Assembly: GCA_934130105.1 (NCBI GenBank)
Contig: CAKOXL010000003.1
Span: 1-64,000, forward strand
DNA from: an uncultured Bacilli bacterium
GTDB lineage: Bacteria > Bacillota_I > Bacilli_A > RF39 > UBA660
Length of the DNA: 64,000 nucleotides
Direction of reading: 5' to 3'
The translations under genes were made by a program, and so were the position numbers. The notes under the pieces were generated by a model that saw only the letters and a list, made by a program, of their open reading frames with translations, was not told the DNA's origin and did no database searches. This document shows positions 15,530 to 25,175 of this stretch, piece by piece. Within the stretch, counting starts at the first letter, position 1, and each line of letters opens with the position of its first letter.

Positions 15530-18143
15530 ATATGTTTTCATTTCTAATTGTTTCAATAGTATTTTGTTTATTTATCTTATTAATAGAGTATTTCATAATA
15601 CAAGAAATTAAAACAAATACCGCAAGTATAACAATTACATATGCAACTATTGGTAAGCTATAATCAATTCCCATATCTTTTCCTAAAGCAATATATATTA
15701 TATAAGATAAAACTGTGCCAATTACTGTACCAAATACAAGTGATTTACCACCAATAAATAAACTTTCTAGTCTTATCATTCTATTGAACTCATATTTAGT
15801 CATACCAATACTTTTAAGCATAGCAAACTCTTGTCTTCTTAATTGCATATTAGTCGTTATTGTATTAAATATATTAGTTGCACCGATTAAAGATATTACT
15901 ATAATAAAGCCATACAAGAAAATACCAATTAAAGTATATAAATTTCTTATTACTCTAACATTTTCATCATAATTATCAACATAATAAGAATTATTATCTT
16001 TTAACATGCTATCAATATCATCCTGAAGTTTATTAGCATTACCTGATTTATATAATATTGAAACATAATAAGTGTTAAACAAATAGTCAAAATATTCATC
16101 ACTTATAACTAAAAATTCACCACTATAACGTTTATAACCAAAAGGCTTTTCTTTAACAACATTACTAATTTCTATACTAAAATCATTAAATTTGCAGATA
16201 TCTGAATCACATTTAACATTCAAAGTATCATTTTTATTATAATCAAGAACCCTTAAAGTTCTAGAAATATTTTTACCATGATCAGACTTACTAATATTAA
16301 CATAATCATTCAATATTGCCTTATTCTTAACATCATCATAATTAAGACCTAATGATTTAATATACTTTCTATATTGATTATCTCCTAACGCAATTATAGT
16401 TAAATTGCTAACATCTAAATCATCTGGTATATTTAAAAATGATTTATATTCTTTACTATACTTAATATTTGAAATATCTAAATTAGCAATTCTACTAACT
16501 GTATAATCACTAACATTATCTAGTTTGGTTGTTGCTAAAAGTTTATTATATTCATCATCACTAAAGCCCTCTACTACATCATATGAAGTTAATAAAAGAT
16601 TTCCCTCTTTATCTTTAACTTCTAATCTAATCGTTTTAGTTGCCAAATCCATAAAGCTATAAAGAGCAATAAATACTGCTACTGATACTATAATAGAAAT
16701 AACAGTCGTTCTATATTTCTTTTTATTTCTCTTGAAATTTTTGTAAGATATTTCTCCACCAACGCCAAAGATTTTCTTAACTATTTTAGGTGATTTTATT
16801 TTTTTAGGATTAATCTTAATACTAGCACTATTTCTAATTGAATCTATTGGTGAAACTTTAGATGCTTTAATACTACTTCTAAGTGCCGAAAAATATATTG
16901 TAATAATTCCTAGAATAATAGATGCAATAATAGCTATATATGAAAATGAAAAGACAAGTTCAAATCCCAAAGCAAATGATTTTGCTAAAAAATAATTACT
17001 AACAACTATTAAAATTGCTGATGCTAATAGTCCAAAGAAAATACCAAGTGGAATTCCAATTAAACCAAGTACAAATGCTTCATAAAAAACATTTTTTCTA
17101 ATTTGTCTTTTTGTTGCTCCTATACTTCTTAACATTCCATATTGTTTAATTTTTTCAGTTATTGAGATATCAAAACTATTCTTAATACAAAATATTGATG
17201 TAAAAACAATAATCATAATAACTATCAAAACAACTATTTCAAGTCCATCAATACCACTTTCTTCTATTGGATTAGTCTCTAAAGAAACCAAATATTGATT
17301 TATGCTAATTTTATATTTTGCTTTATTTAACTGATCATAATATGTCTTTGATTCATCTTCTGTTAAATTACTTTTATTATATTTTTCAAATAAATTTTCA
17401 TCAACACCAATTATGTTGGCTGTTGTTTTATAAATTGATTTAAGTCCATCTTTAGTATATCTAGCATACACATTAACATTTTCAGTTAATTTACTATCAT
17501 CTTGATAAGTTACAAATGTATAACCAGGTGCTATATAACTTTCAACATTATTAGCTGGTCTTTCAATAATACCAACCACTTTATATGTCATTCTACTAGT
17601 ATTAATAATATCTTCATTACCAGTATAGGCATTATTTTGATTAAGTAAACTACCATCATCACTTACTCTACTACCAACATCTAAAGTAATTACATCACCT
17701 ATATTTATTGTAACTCTACCATTAGTTTTTAAATGAGTAGGAATAAGTATTTCTGAATCATTATTAGGAAGTCTTCCTTCTACTAATTTTATAGATAATT
17801 TTTCAAGTGAATCTTTTGTAAAACCATTAATATAAACGTAAGGTTTATATTCATTTTTAGAATCTATTTTTGCATATCCAATACTATTAGTTAAATAAAT
17901 AGCTTCTATCTTTCTATTATTTTTAAATGTATCGATATCAGATATTGGAACATCCATATATTCTACATGAAAATTACCCGTATTTTTAATATCATAAGCT
18001 ATTAAAGATTTAAGTAAACTAGAATAAATTGAAGCAACTGCTGTTATAAGTGCTACTGATAACATTATCCCAACAATAGTAACTATTGTTCTTCTTTTGT
18101 TTAACTTAAGATTTTTAATAGTTAACTTATTAAGTAAATTCAT
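15528..18143 (-). CDS. ABC transporter permease, two FtsX/MacB-type halves
   Basis: 871 residues. TM1 (about 19-40) is followed by a large extracellular MacB-PCD-like domain (to about 290), three helices (about 300-430, including ITEKIKQYGMLRSIGATKRQI), TM5 near 485, a second extracellular domain (about 505-735) and three C-terminal helices (with RRQEFAMLKSIGMTKYEF). This 8-helix, two-ectodomain layout fits SalY/YtrF-like peptide or lipid exporters, not the 10-helix BceB type. RBS GGGAGG lies at the end of the ATPase gene, 2 bases upstream. Works with the ATPase; probable role in antimicrobial-peptide resistance or envelope export. Confidence 0.88.
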   Translation of the reverse strand: MNLLNKLTIKNLKLNKRRTIVTIVGIMLSVALITAVASIYSSLLKSLIAYDIKNTGNFHVEYMDVPISDIDTFKNNRKIEAIYLTNSIGYAKIDSKNEYKPYVYINGFTKDSLEKLSIKLVEGRLPNNDSEILIPTHLKTNGRVTINIGDVITLDVGSRVSDDGSLLNQNNAYTGNEDIINTSRMTYKVVGIIERPANNVESYIAPGYTFVTYQDDSKLTENVNVYARYTKDGLKSIYKTTANIIGVDENLFEKYNKSNLTEDESKTYYDQLNKAKYKISINQYLVSLETNPIEESGIDGLEIVVLIVIMIIVFTSIFCIKNSFDISITEKIKQYGMLRSIGATKRQIRKNVFYEAFVLGLIGIPLGIFFGLLASAILIVVSNYFLAKSFALGFELVFSFSYIAIIASIILGIITIYFSALRSSIKASKVSPIDSIRNSASIKINPKKIKSPKIVKKIFGVGGEISYKNFKRNKKKYRTTVISIIVSVAVFIALYSFMDLATKTIRLEVKDKEGNLLLTSYDVVEGFSDDEYNKLLATTKLDNVSDYTVSRIANLDISNIKYSKEYKSFLNIPDDLDVSNLTIIALGDNQYRKYIKSLGLNYDDVKNKAILNDYVNISKSDHGKNISRTLRVLDYNKNDTLNVKCDSDICKFNDFSIEISNVVKEKPFGYKRYSGEFLVISDEYFDYLFNTYYVSILYKSGNANKLQDDIDSMLKDNNSYYVDNYDENVRVIRNLYTLIGIFLYGFIIVISLIGATNIFNTITTNMQLRRQEFAMLKSIGMTKYEFNRMIRLESLFIGGKSLVFGTVIGTVLSYIIYIALGKDMGIDYSLPIVAYVIVILAVFVLISCIMKYSINKINKQNTIETIRNENI

Positions 18144-18145
18144 AA

Positions 18146-18817
18146 TTAAGCCTCCCTAACTATTTTTCCATCTTCAATTTCAATAATTCTATCAGCACAC
18201 TTAGCAATTTCCATATTATGAGTAATCATAATAATCGTTTGTTTATATTCTTTATTTGATTTTCTTAATAGTTCAACTATTTCATCACTAGATTTTGAAT
18301 CAAGATTACCAGTTGGTTCATCAGCAAGTATTATAGAAGGTCTAGTAATTAAAGCTCTACCAATAGATGTTCTTTGTTGTTGACCACCAGAAAGTTCATT
18401 TGGCAAATGATTTTTTCTTTTTTCAAGTCCTAACAACTTAACCAAATCATCTAATTCTTTTTTATCAACATTTCTGTTATCTAAATCAAGTGGTAATGTT
18501 ATATTTTCTAAAACATTAAGAATAGGAATTAAATTATAAAACTGATAGATTAATCCAATTTGTCTTCGTCTAAATATTGCTAATTTATCATCATCAAAGC
18601 TATAAATGTCCTTATCTCCTATATATACTTTACCACTAGTAGGACGATCAACACCTCCAATTAAATGAAGTAATGTTGATTTACCAGAACCACTAGCACC
18701 AACAATAGCAACAAATTCACCCTTTTCTACTGAAAAAGATACATTATCAAGTGCCACAACTTTGGTACTATCTTTCCCATATACTTTAGTTAAATTTTCA
18801 ACTTTTAATATTTCCAT
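18146..18817 (-). CDS. ABC transporter ATP-binding protein (MacB/LolD type)
   Basis: 223 residues with Walker A GASGSGKST, Q-loop in IGLIYQFYNLIP, signature LSGGQQQR, Walker B ILADEPTGNLD and switch His in MITHNM. This is the LolD/MacB-type ATPase that energises FtsX-fold permeases and couples to the permease encoded 2 bases downstream. RBS AAGGAG. The promoter region carries a TATAAT and two TGTAAC repeats 11 bases apart, indicating regulation by the neighbouring response regulator. Confidence 0.95.
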   Translation of the reverse strand: MEILKVENLTKVYGKDSTKVVALDNVSFSVEKGEFVAIVGASGSGKSTLLHLIGGVDRPTSGKVYIGDKDIYSFDDDKLAIFRRRQIGLIYQFYNLIPILNVLENITLPLDLDNRNVDKKELDDLVKLLGLEKRKNHLPNELSGGQQQRTSIGRALITRPSIILADEPTGNLDSKSSDEIVELLRKSNKEYKQTIIMITHNMEIAKCADRIIEIEDGKIVREA

Positions 18818-18845
18818 AAAAGTTACTCCTTTCTTTTACATTTTA

Positions 18846-18879
18846 ATTATACTATAGTAAAAGTTACAAATAGGTTACA
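18846..18879 (-). promoter_or_regulatory. ABC operon promoter with direct-repeat operator
   Basis: On the minus strand TGTAAC occurs at 18874-18879 and 18863-18868, an 11-base period, just upstream of TATAAT (18846-18851). No good -35 hexamer is present, and the repeats occupy that region. This is the layout of an activator-dependent promoter for an OmpR-family regulator (inference). Confidence 0.55.
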
Positions 18880-18895
18880 TTTAGAAATTTATATA

Positions 18896-18924
18896 TAAAA
18901 AAACTAAACATTTTTCTGTTTAGT
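18896..18924 (-). terminator. Intrinsic terminator, minus strand
   Basis: ACTAAACA and TGTTTAGT (arms 18917-18924 and 18903-18910) with a 6-base loop, then seven T residues. It insulates the ABC promoter from transcription arriving from recG or the small RNA. Confidence 0.8.
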
Positions 18925-19091
18925 AAAATATAAAAGAAAGTTAGTTTTTTCATTTTATTATAATTAACAACATTAAATTTTTAAGTCAAATCTTGATTAA
19001 TTAAATAGATTTATATTCACAAATTCCAAGTTAAACTTTCTAGTATTTAATATTTTATTGTTAATAGACTCATTTGAAAATAGTTTTTATA

Positions 19092-19196
19092 AAATAAAAT
19101 ATCCCGCCATATAGACGGGATTTCAGGGGGTTTGGTTGAATTGCTCTCACACTTTAGTCCGTAAGAGCCACCATGCGTAAGGATACCCTCACGCAT
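19092..19196 (-). ncRNA. Candidate small RNA with C-rich linker
   Basis: About 105 nt. The 5' hairpin is AUGCGUGAGG / CCUUACGCAU with loop GUAU. The second hairpin is GCUCUUAC / GUGAGAGC. A single-stranded linker contains AACCCCCUGAAA. The final terminator stem is AUCCCG / CGGGAU (arms 19116-19121 and 19101-19106), followed by AUAUUUUAUUUU. A promoter lies at the right distance (19201-19229). There is no open reading frame of note. C-rich unpaired stretches in Firmicute sRNAs commonly target Shine-Dalgarno sequences. The GC content is well above the surroundings. I do not recognise the family. Confidence 0.65.
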
Positions 19197-19200
19197 TTTA

Positions 19201-19229
19201 ATAATATAATATTATTCAAAATAAGTCAA
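19201..19229 (-). promoter_or_regulatory. Sigma-A promoter of the minus-strand small RNA
   Basis: TTGACT (19224-19229), 17-base spacer, TATTAT (19201-19206) on the minus strand. The predicted start at about 19194-19196 is the first base of the 5' hairpin. Confidence 0.7.
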
Positions 19230-19245
19230 CAATATTTTTCTAAAT

Positions 19246-21243
19246 TTAAGAGTTATGATTAATAGACTCAATTAATCTTTTTTTTAAGTCATCACTATCA
19301 AAATTTTTATCATTTAAATACTCAAAAGAGTCATTTTTTGCTTGTATCAAAATTTTGTAATCATTTTTAATATTGGCTATTTTAAACGACATATCTCCAC
19401 TTTGTTTAGTACCAAATAAGTCACCATGACCTCTTAATTTAAAATCTTCTTCACTTATTTCAAAACCATCACTTGTTTTAGCCATTATTTCTAATCGCTT
19501 AGTATCGCTGTTACTAATTAAAACACATTTAGAAGCAATACTACCACGACCAACTCTTCCTCTTAATTGATGTAGAGTAGATAAACCAAATCTATTAGCA
19601 TCAAAAATAACTATCATTGAAGCATTAGGAACATCAACACCTACTTCTATTACCGTTGTACTAATAAGTATCTGTATTTTATTTTGCTTAAATTCGCTCA
19701 TAATTAAATCTTTAGCCATAGTTGCCATTTTGCCATGAACTATATCAATCCTATACCTACTACCAAAAGCCAAATTCATCTTATCCTTAAGTTCAACGAC
19801 ATTAGTTAAATCCGAATTATCACTTTCTTCAATTAGAGGAGCAATAACATAAATTTGATGATTTTGTTTAAGTTCTTCATACATCAATTCTAAAACATCT
19901 TTAATTTCAGAATTATTTTTGACATATGTCTTAACTGGGATCCTGCCCTTAGGCATTTGTTTAATAATAGATACATCCATATCGCCATAAATAGTTAAAG
20001 CATAAGTTCTAGGAATTGGTGTTGCACTCATATATAAAACATCAGGCATGATACCTTTATTATTTAGAAGAGCTCTTTGGTTAACACCAAAACGATGCTG
20101 CTCATCAGTAATAACTAAGCCCAAATTTTTATATTTAACCTCTTCTTGAATTAAAGCATGTGTACCTATAACTATATTAATATTTCCATTTTCTAATTCT
20201 TTATAAATTGACTGTTTTTCTTTCTTTGTCTGTGAACCAACAAGTAATTCAACATTAATACCAGTATCTTTAAATAAATCTTTAACATTGTTGTAATGCT
20301 GAATAGCTAATATTTCAGTTGGTGCCATTAAAGCACTTTGATATCCACTAAGATAATTAAGATACATTGATGCAATAGCTACTATTGTTTTACCACTACC
20401 AACATCACCCTGAATAATTCTATTCATTCTAGAAGAAGAATTAAAATCATTTTTAATTTCATTAATAGTATTTATCTGATCAGAAGTTAACTCAAAAGGT
20501 ACCATATTTAAAAATTTATTAACATCATCTTCTGTTATATTTCTTTTAATACCAGTCTTCTCATTTTTATGTTGTTCTCTTAAATAATTAATTTTAAACA
20601 TAAATTCAAATAATTCTTCATATTTTAATCTAATTTCAGCTTCTTTTAATTTTTCTATACTAGGTGGGTTATGAACGATATTTAGTGATGTTCTTTTATT
20701 TAAAAAATGATACCTTTCTTGGAAGATTAAGGGAATATTATCAGTAATATCTTTACCATTCATAAGTAAAGCTGTATTAATATACGTTAACATATTCTTA
20801 TTAGTTAAACCAGTAGTACAGTGGTAAACCGATTCGATTTTAGTCTGATTATTTAATAGACCGAATTTAATATCAGATGCAGTTATAACATTTTTATTTT
20901 TATCATATTTACCAATTACTATAACATTAGTACCAATATCTAAATCTTTCTTCATAAAAGCACGATTAAAAATGGAAACACCAACAACACCATTAGTTGT
21001 AACAAGTCGAAAATTTAGCTTATTAAGACCAGCCTTAAATCTTAACAATATAGGTACACTTTCTACCTTTCCATCTACTGTAACTTTTTCATCATCATTT
21101 ACTTCTTTTAAATTACATCTTTTTAAAACGTCATAACGAAACGGATAGTGTGTTACTAAATCATCAACAGTATAAATACCAATTTTATTTAATAATGCCA
21201 ATGATTTAGGTCCTATACCTTTAACCTGTGAGACATTTACCAT
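19246..21243 (-). CDS. recG: ATP-dependent DNA helicase RecG
   Basis: Branch-migration helicase that reverses stalled forks and processes Holliday junctions. Visible are the N-terminal helix-hairpin-like KGIGPKSLALLNKIGI, an OB wedge domain, Walker A GDVGSGKT near residue 275, DEQH box (ITDEQHRFG), SATPIPRT, and the C-terminal TRG-type region QLRGRVGRG. Start uncertain: the ATG of MVNVSQVKGIG (21243) fits the family N-terminus, and an ATG eight codons upstream (21267) directly abuts a TATAAT and so may not be transcribed. Neither has a strong ribosome binding site. About 666 residues, near the family's usual length. Confidence 0.95.
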   Translation of the reverse strand: MVNVSQVKGIGPKSLALLNKIGIYTVDDLVTHYPFRYDVLKRCNLKEVNDDEKVTVDGKVESVPILLRFKAGLNKLNFRLVTTNGVVGVSIFNRAFMKKDLDIGTNVIVIGKYDKNKNVITASDIKFGLLNNQTKIESVYHCTTGLTNKNMLTYINTALLMNGKDITDNIPLIFQERYHFLNKRTSLNIVHNPPSIEKLKEAEIRLKYEELFEFMFKINYLREQHKNEKTGIKRNITEDDVNKFLNMVPFELTSDQINTINEIKNDFNSSSRMNRIIQGDVGSGKTIVAIASMYLNYLSGYQSALMAPTEILAIQHYNNVKDLFKDTGINVELLVGSQTKKEKQSIYKELENGNINIVIGTHALIQEEVKYKNLGLVITDEQHRFGVNQRALLNNKGIMPDVLYMSATPIPRTYALTIYGDMDVSIIKQMPKGRIPVKTYVKNNSEIKDVLELMYEELKQNHQIYVIAPLIEESDNSDLTNVVELKDKMNLAFGSRYRIDIVHGKMATMAKDLIMSEFKQNKIQILISTTVIEVGVDVPNASMIVIFDANRFGLSTLHQLRGRVGRGSIASKCVLISNSDTKRLEIMAKTSDGFEISEEDFKLRGHGDLFGTKQSGDMSFKIANIKNDYKILIQAKNDSFEYLNDKNFDSDDLKKRLIESINHNS

Positions 21244-21486
21244 CCTATCACGCCCATTTCTAGGCATATTATAACATATTTTTTAAATTTCTTAAAGAAA
21301 CAAAGTAATAAATTTCCAAATTTATCTACACAACTAACTCTTAAAAAAGCTAATATTATTAAAATATTATCCTTATAGATTACTATATATTTTTTAAATT
21401 TACCACTATAATCTTAAAAATATACACCATTTTATTACATTTATATAATCAATTTAGACTTTTAATTTAATTTTTTTCAAAAATAG

Positions 21487-21515
21487 TTGACAAATTAATA
21501 CTTTTAGATTAGTAT
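21487..21515 (+). promoter_or_regulatory. Sigma-A promoter of the plus-strand small RNA
   Basis: TTGACA (21487-21492), 17-base spacer, TAGTAT (21510-21515). The predicted start at about 21520-21522 is immediately before the first hairpin. No coding sequence follows on this strand. Confidence 0.7.
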
Positions 21516-21519
21516 ATTT

Positions 21520-21666
21520 ATCACCAATTCGGTTATGGCGAATTGGTCGCTAGTATCACACTAGCCAACCCCTTTTTATTCTTTTTATGAGGTTGTCCTT
21601 CAGGGGGTACAACCTCAAATTATGGAATTTAAAAGAAGAAACTATTCACTAGTTTCTTCTTTTTTT
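21520..21666 (+). ncRNA. Candidate structured small RNA convergent with PFOR gene
   Basis: About 145 nt. Hairpin 1 is CCAATTCG / CGAATTGG (21524-21531, 21539-21546). Hairpin 2 is GCTAGT / ACTAGC (21549-21554, 21560-21565). Then comes a pyrimidine linker starting CAACCCC. Hairpin 3 is GAGGTTGT / ACAACCTC (21589-21596, 21609-21616), with loop CCTTCAGGGGGT. It ends in the terminator GAAGAAACTA / TAGTTTCTTC plus T-run at 21660-21666. The ACCCC of the linker can pair with GGGGT of loop 3 (possible pseudoknot). The last 25 bases are antisense to the PFOR gene end. Family not recognised; a long PFOR 3' untranslated region on the other strand is the alternative reading. Confidence 0.55.
21635..21666. 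terminator. Bidirectional terminator overlapping the PFOR stop
   Basis: Ten-base stem GAAGAAACTA / TAGTTTCTTC with loop TTCAC. The plus strand runs into seven T residues, and the minus strand into TTTTAAATT. The PFOR stop codon TAG (21642-21644) is inside the stem. Confidence 0.75.
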
Positions 21667-24600
21667 CTTTGTTCTGATAATTCCTGCAATGATACATAAT
21701 AATTATATCTTTCAATTGCATTAATTCTATTCTGTTCTAATAACTCATGATACTTATCAGGGTTTATTTTTTTAAGCATACGGTAACGATCCTCTCCAGC
21801 AATAAATTCAAAGTATCTACTAAAATCAGGTTTAGAATCAAGTTTAAATTCATTAGTATCCGGATTATAGTGGAAAAGTGGATAGTAGCCAGTTTCCACT
21901 GCCTTTTTTTCTTCCTGGATAGTAGATTCCATACCAGATAAAATACCTTGAGCTATACAAGGAGCATAAGCAATAACTATTGAAGGGCCATCATAACTTT
22001 CTGCTTCTTTCAAAACATTAACAGTATGTTGCATATTAGCTCCAAGTGCAATACTTCCAACATAAGCATGAGGATAAGTTAAAGCGATTTTAGCTAAATC
22101 CTTTTTAGCAACTTCCTTACCCTTAGCAGTAAACTTGGCAATACTTCCAACTTTACTAGATTTAGATGATTGACCACCAGTATTAGAATATACCTCAGTA
22201 TCAAGTACTAAAATATTAACATTTTCATGATTTGCTAATACATGATCGATACCTGAAAAACCAATATCATAGGCCCAACCATCACCACCAATAATCCAAA
22301 TAGATTTAGGTTTAATATATTCTTTTAATTCCAGTAATCCTGAAATTGGTGTGTTATCAATAATATCATATAAATTATTAGCACTATCAATATTGATATC
22401 ATCTAAATATGCATTATAAATATCTTTTTCTGAATCATTAACTTTATCAATATTATCAGAAATAATACTACATATCCTATTTTTAATAGTTTTATCAGCA
22501 ATTTTCATACCAAAACCATACTCAGCATTATCCTCAAATAAAGAATTTGCCCAAGGTACTGAATAAGCCGTAGTTGGAAGACTAGCTGCATAAATAGAAG
22601 AACAACCAGTTGCATTACTAATCATTAAATTATCACCAAAAAGTTGCGTTAATAATTTTAAATATGGTGTCTCACCACAACCACCACAAGCGCCACTAAA
22701 TTCAAACTTAGGTTTTACAAACTGGCTTCCTTTAACCGTTGAAGTAGGCATTACTCTCTTTTCAGTAACATGATTAAATAAGTAGGAATAACTATCTCCC
22801 ATAGTCTCCTTTAATTTTTCCATTTTCTCCATCGTCAAAGCTTTTTCACCTTTACGTCCAGGACAAATATTTACACATAACTTACATCCAGTACAATCAG
22901 GTAAACTAATACCAATAGCGAATTTTAAATTTTGACCCTTTATATTAGCATCAACAAGTTCAGCTTTTAGTGAATCTGGAGCATTTTTAACTTCATCCTC
23001 ATCTAGCAAAAATGGTCTAATTACAGCATGAGGACAAACAAATGAACACATATTACATTGGATACAATTTTCCTTATTAAAACAAGGTCCAATATCAGAT
23101 ATATTTCTCTTCTCTAATTTAGATAATCCTGGATCATATGTACCATCTTCATACTTTAAAAAATCACTAACTTTTAAGCTGTCACCTCTGCCACTAGAAA
23201 TAACTCCAAAAATATTATCATCAGTTTCATTATTTTCTTCTTTCTTAATATCACCAGGTATATCTACCAGTTTTAAATACTCAAATACACGAGAAACTGC
23301 TTCCTTATTTTTATTAACCAAATCATTACCTTTATTAGCAAATTTCTTTTCTATATCCTCAATAATCTTTGTTTTAGCAAATTCAAAGTCCATAATATGT
23401 CCAATTTTAAATAAAACTGTCTCCATAATTGAACTAATCTTATTACCTAAACCAACTTCCTTAGATAATTTAAGAGCATCTATTATATAAAATTTAACAT
23501 TCCTATCAACTAAAATATTATAATCATAATTAGATAACATCTTTAGTGCATCTTCTTCACTTTTACTAGTATTTAAAATAAAGATACCATTATGTTTAAT
23601 TCCATCTAACATCTTAAAATTCTTTAAATAAGACTCTTTAGTACACATAACTAAACTAGGTCTTTCAACATAATAAGTAGAACGTATTTGTTCTTTACTA
23701 AATCTTAAATGTGATTTAGTAACGCCACCAGATTTTTTAGAGTCATATTGAAAATATCCTTGTACAAAAGCATTAGTATAATTACCAGTAATTTTAATAA
23801 TATCCTTACATGCACTAACCATACCATCAGAACCATATCCATAAATTAGAAATTCTATAGCTTTATTATTAGTTTTAATACAAGCTTTCTCTAAACTCTT
23901 ATTAGTTACATCATCTACTATACCTATGGTAAAATCATGCTTAATATTTTTACTAGATAAGTAATCAAATACTGCCTTAATATCTCCTGGTGTTGTATTT
24001 TTGCTAGATAAACCATATCTACCACCAATTACCTTAATATTACGATTACTTTCATTAATGACACCAACAACATCTAAATATAATGGTTCACCTAAACTAC
24101 CAGGTTCTTTCGTTCTATCAAGAACAGCTATACTTTCTGCCGTTATCGGTAAAACATTAAGTAAATATTTTGCAGAAAATGGACGATATAAATGTACTTC
24201 TATTAGACCAACTTCTTCACCATTTTCTATCAAAGTATCAACCGTTTCTTTAATTGTTTCACAAACAGAACCCATAGCTACAATAATTCTAGTAGCTGTT
24301 TTACTACCATAATAATTAAATGGCTTATAATCTTCTCCTGTCATATTATTAATTTCTTTCATATAATCATTAACAATATCTGGTAAAGCTTCATAATAAC
24401 GATTTCTTACTTCCATCATTTGAAAGTAAATATCATCATTTTGAGTAGTTCCACGTGTTACTGGATTACTAGGATTCAATGCTTTTTTTCTAAATTCATC
24501 CAAAGCCTCTTGATCAATTAGCTGTTTTAACTTATCAGTATCAATTAATCTTACTTTTTGTAGTTCATGACTGGTTCTAAAACCATCAAAAAAGTTAACA

Positions 24601-25094
24601 AAAGGAACTTTTCCTTTAATAGCAGCTAAATGAGCAACACCAGTTAAATCCATAACTTGTTGAACAGAAGATGATGCAAGTAAAGCAAAACCAGTCATAC
24701 GAGTTGCATAAATATCCTGATGATCCCCTAAAATTGATAAAGCATGTGTAGCTATACTTCTAGCAGCAACATTAATAACACATGGTAGTTGTTCACCAGC
24801 AATTTTATACATATTTGGTATCATCAACAATAACCCTTGACTAGCAGTATAAGTAGTAGTTAAACATCCTGCTTGTAAAGAACCATGTATCATTCCAGCT
24901 GCACCTGCTTCTGATTGCATCTCAACAACTTTAACTGGACTACCAAAATAGTTAAGTTTACCACTTGAAGACCAAGTATCAGTTAATTCTGCCATAGGAG
25001 AAGATGGCGTAATTGGATATATTCCAGCTACCTCTGTAAAGTTATAAGATACATAACTACAAGCTTCATTACCATCCATAATTTTATATTCCAT
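21642..25094 (-). CDS. nifJ: Pyruvate:ferredoxin (flavodoxin) oxidoreductase
   Basis: Single-chain 1150-residue enzyme that oxidises pyruvate and CoA to acetyl-CoA, CO2 and reduced ferredoxin. In order: pyruvate-binding N-domain (GIYPITPSSPMAELTDTW), gamma and CoA-binding domains, a 2x[4Fe-4S] ferredoxin insert (CIQCNMCSFVCP and CTGCKLCVNICP, near 675 and 735), and a thiamine-diphosphate domain with cluster cysteines in GACGGCGE (near 800), NATGCSSIY and GGDGWAYDIG. All cluster cysteines look present. It stands alone, with a terminator overlapping its stop. With PflB it gives two anaerobic routes to acetyl-CoA. Confidence 0.97.
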   Translation of the reverse strand: MEYKIMDGNEACSYVSYNFTEVAGIYPITPSSPMAELTDTWSSSGKLNYFGSPVKVVEMQSEAGAAGMIHGSLQAGCLTTTYTASQGLLLMIPNMYKIAGEQLPCVINVAARSIATHALSILGDHQDIYATRMTGFALLASSSVQQVMDLTGVAHLAAIKGKVPFVNFFDGFRTSHELQKVRLIDTDKLKQLIDQEALDEFRKKALNPSNPVTRGTTQNDDIYFQMMEVRNRYYEALPDIVNDYMKEINNMTGEDYKPFNYYGSKTATRIIVAMGSVCETIKETVDTLIENGEEVGLIEVHLYRPFSAKYLLNVLPITAESIAVLDRTKEPGSLGEPLYLDVVGVINESNRNIKVIGGRYGLSSKNTTPGDIKAVFDYLSSKNIKHDFTIGIVDDVTNKSLEKACIKTNNKAIEFLIYGYGSDGMVSACKDIIKITGNYTNAFVQGYFQYDSKKSGGVTKSHLRFSKEQIRSTYYVERPSLVMCTKESYLKNFKMLDGIKHNGIFILNTSKSEEDALKMLSNYDYNILVDRNVKFYIIDALKLSKEVGLGNKISSIMETVLFKIGHIMDFEFAKTKIIEDIEKKFANKGNDLVNKNKEAVSRVFEYLKLVDIPGDIKKEENNETDDNIFGVISSGRGDSLKVSDFLKYEDGTYDPGLSKLEKRNISDIGPCFNKENCIQCNMCSFVCPHAVIRPFLLDEDEVKNAPDSLKAELVDANIKGQNLKFAIGISLPDCTGCKLCVNICPGRKGEKALTMEKMEKLKETMGDSYSYLFNHVTEKRVMPTSTVKGSQFVKPKFEFSGACGGCGETPYLKLLTQLFGDNLMISNATGCSSIYAASLPTTAYSVPWANSLFEDNAEYGFGMKIADKTIKNRICSIISDNIDKVNDSEKDIYNAYLDDINIDSANNLYDIIDNTPISGLLELKEYIKPKSIWIIGGDGWAYDIGFSGIDHVLANHENVNILVLDTEVYSNTGGQSSKSSKVGSIAKFTAKGKEVAKKDLAKIALTYPHAYVGSIALGANMQHTVNVLKEAESYDGPSIVIAYAPCIAQGILSGMESTIQEEKKAVETGYYPLFHYNPDTNEFKLDSKPDFSRYFEFIAGEDRYRMLKKINPDKYHELLEQNRINAIERYNYYVSLQELSEQRKKEETSE

Positions 25095-25175
25095 AATATC
25101 AACTCTTTCTATCTACTTTCTATATTATATTTTAATTATATACCATTTCATGCAAAAAAAAAAGAAGAAAACATT

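Noticed and set aside
13615..18817. Bce-type bacitracin sensing and detoxification module
   Set aside because: The kinase has a 65-residue extracellular sensor and the permease has two ectodomains with about eight helices, unlike BceS and the 10-helix BceB.
19092..19196. Small RNA as SRP RNA or 6S RNA
   Set aside because: There is no GGAAGCAGCC-type SRP tip and no single long bulged hairpin; two short hairpins with a C-rich linker and terminator are different.
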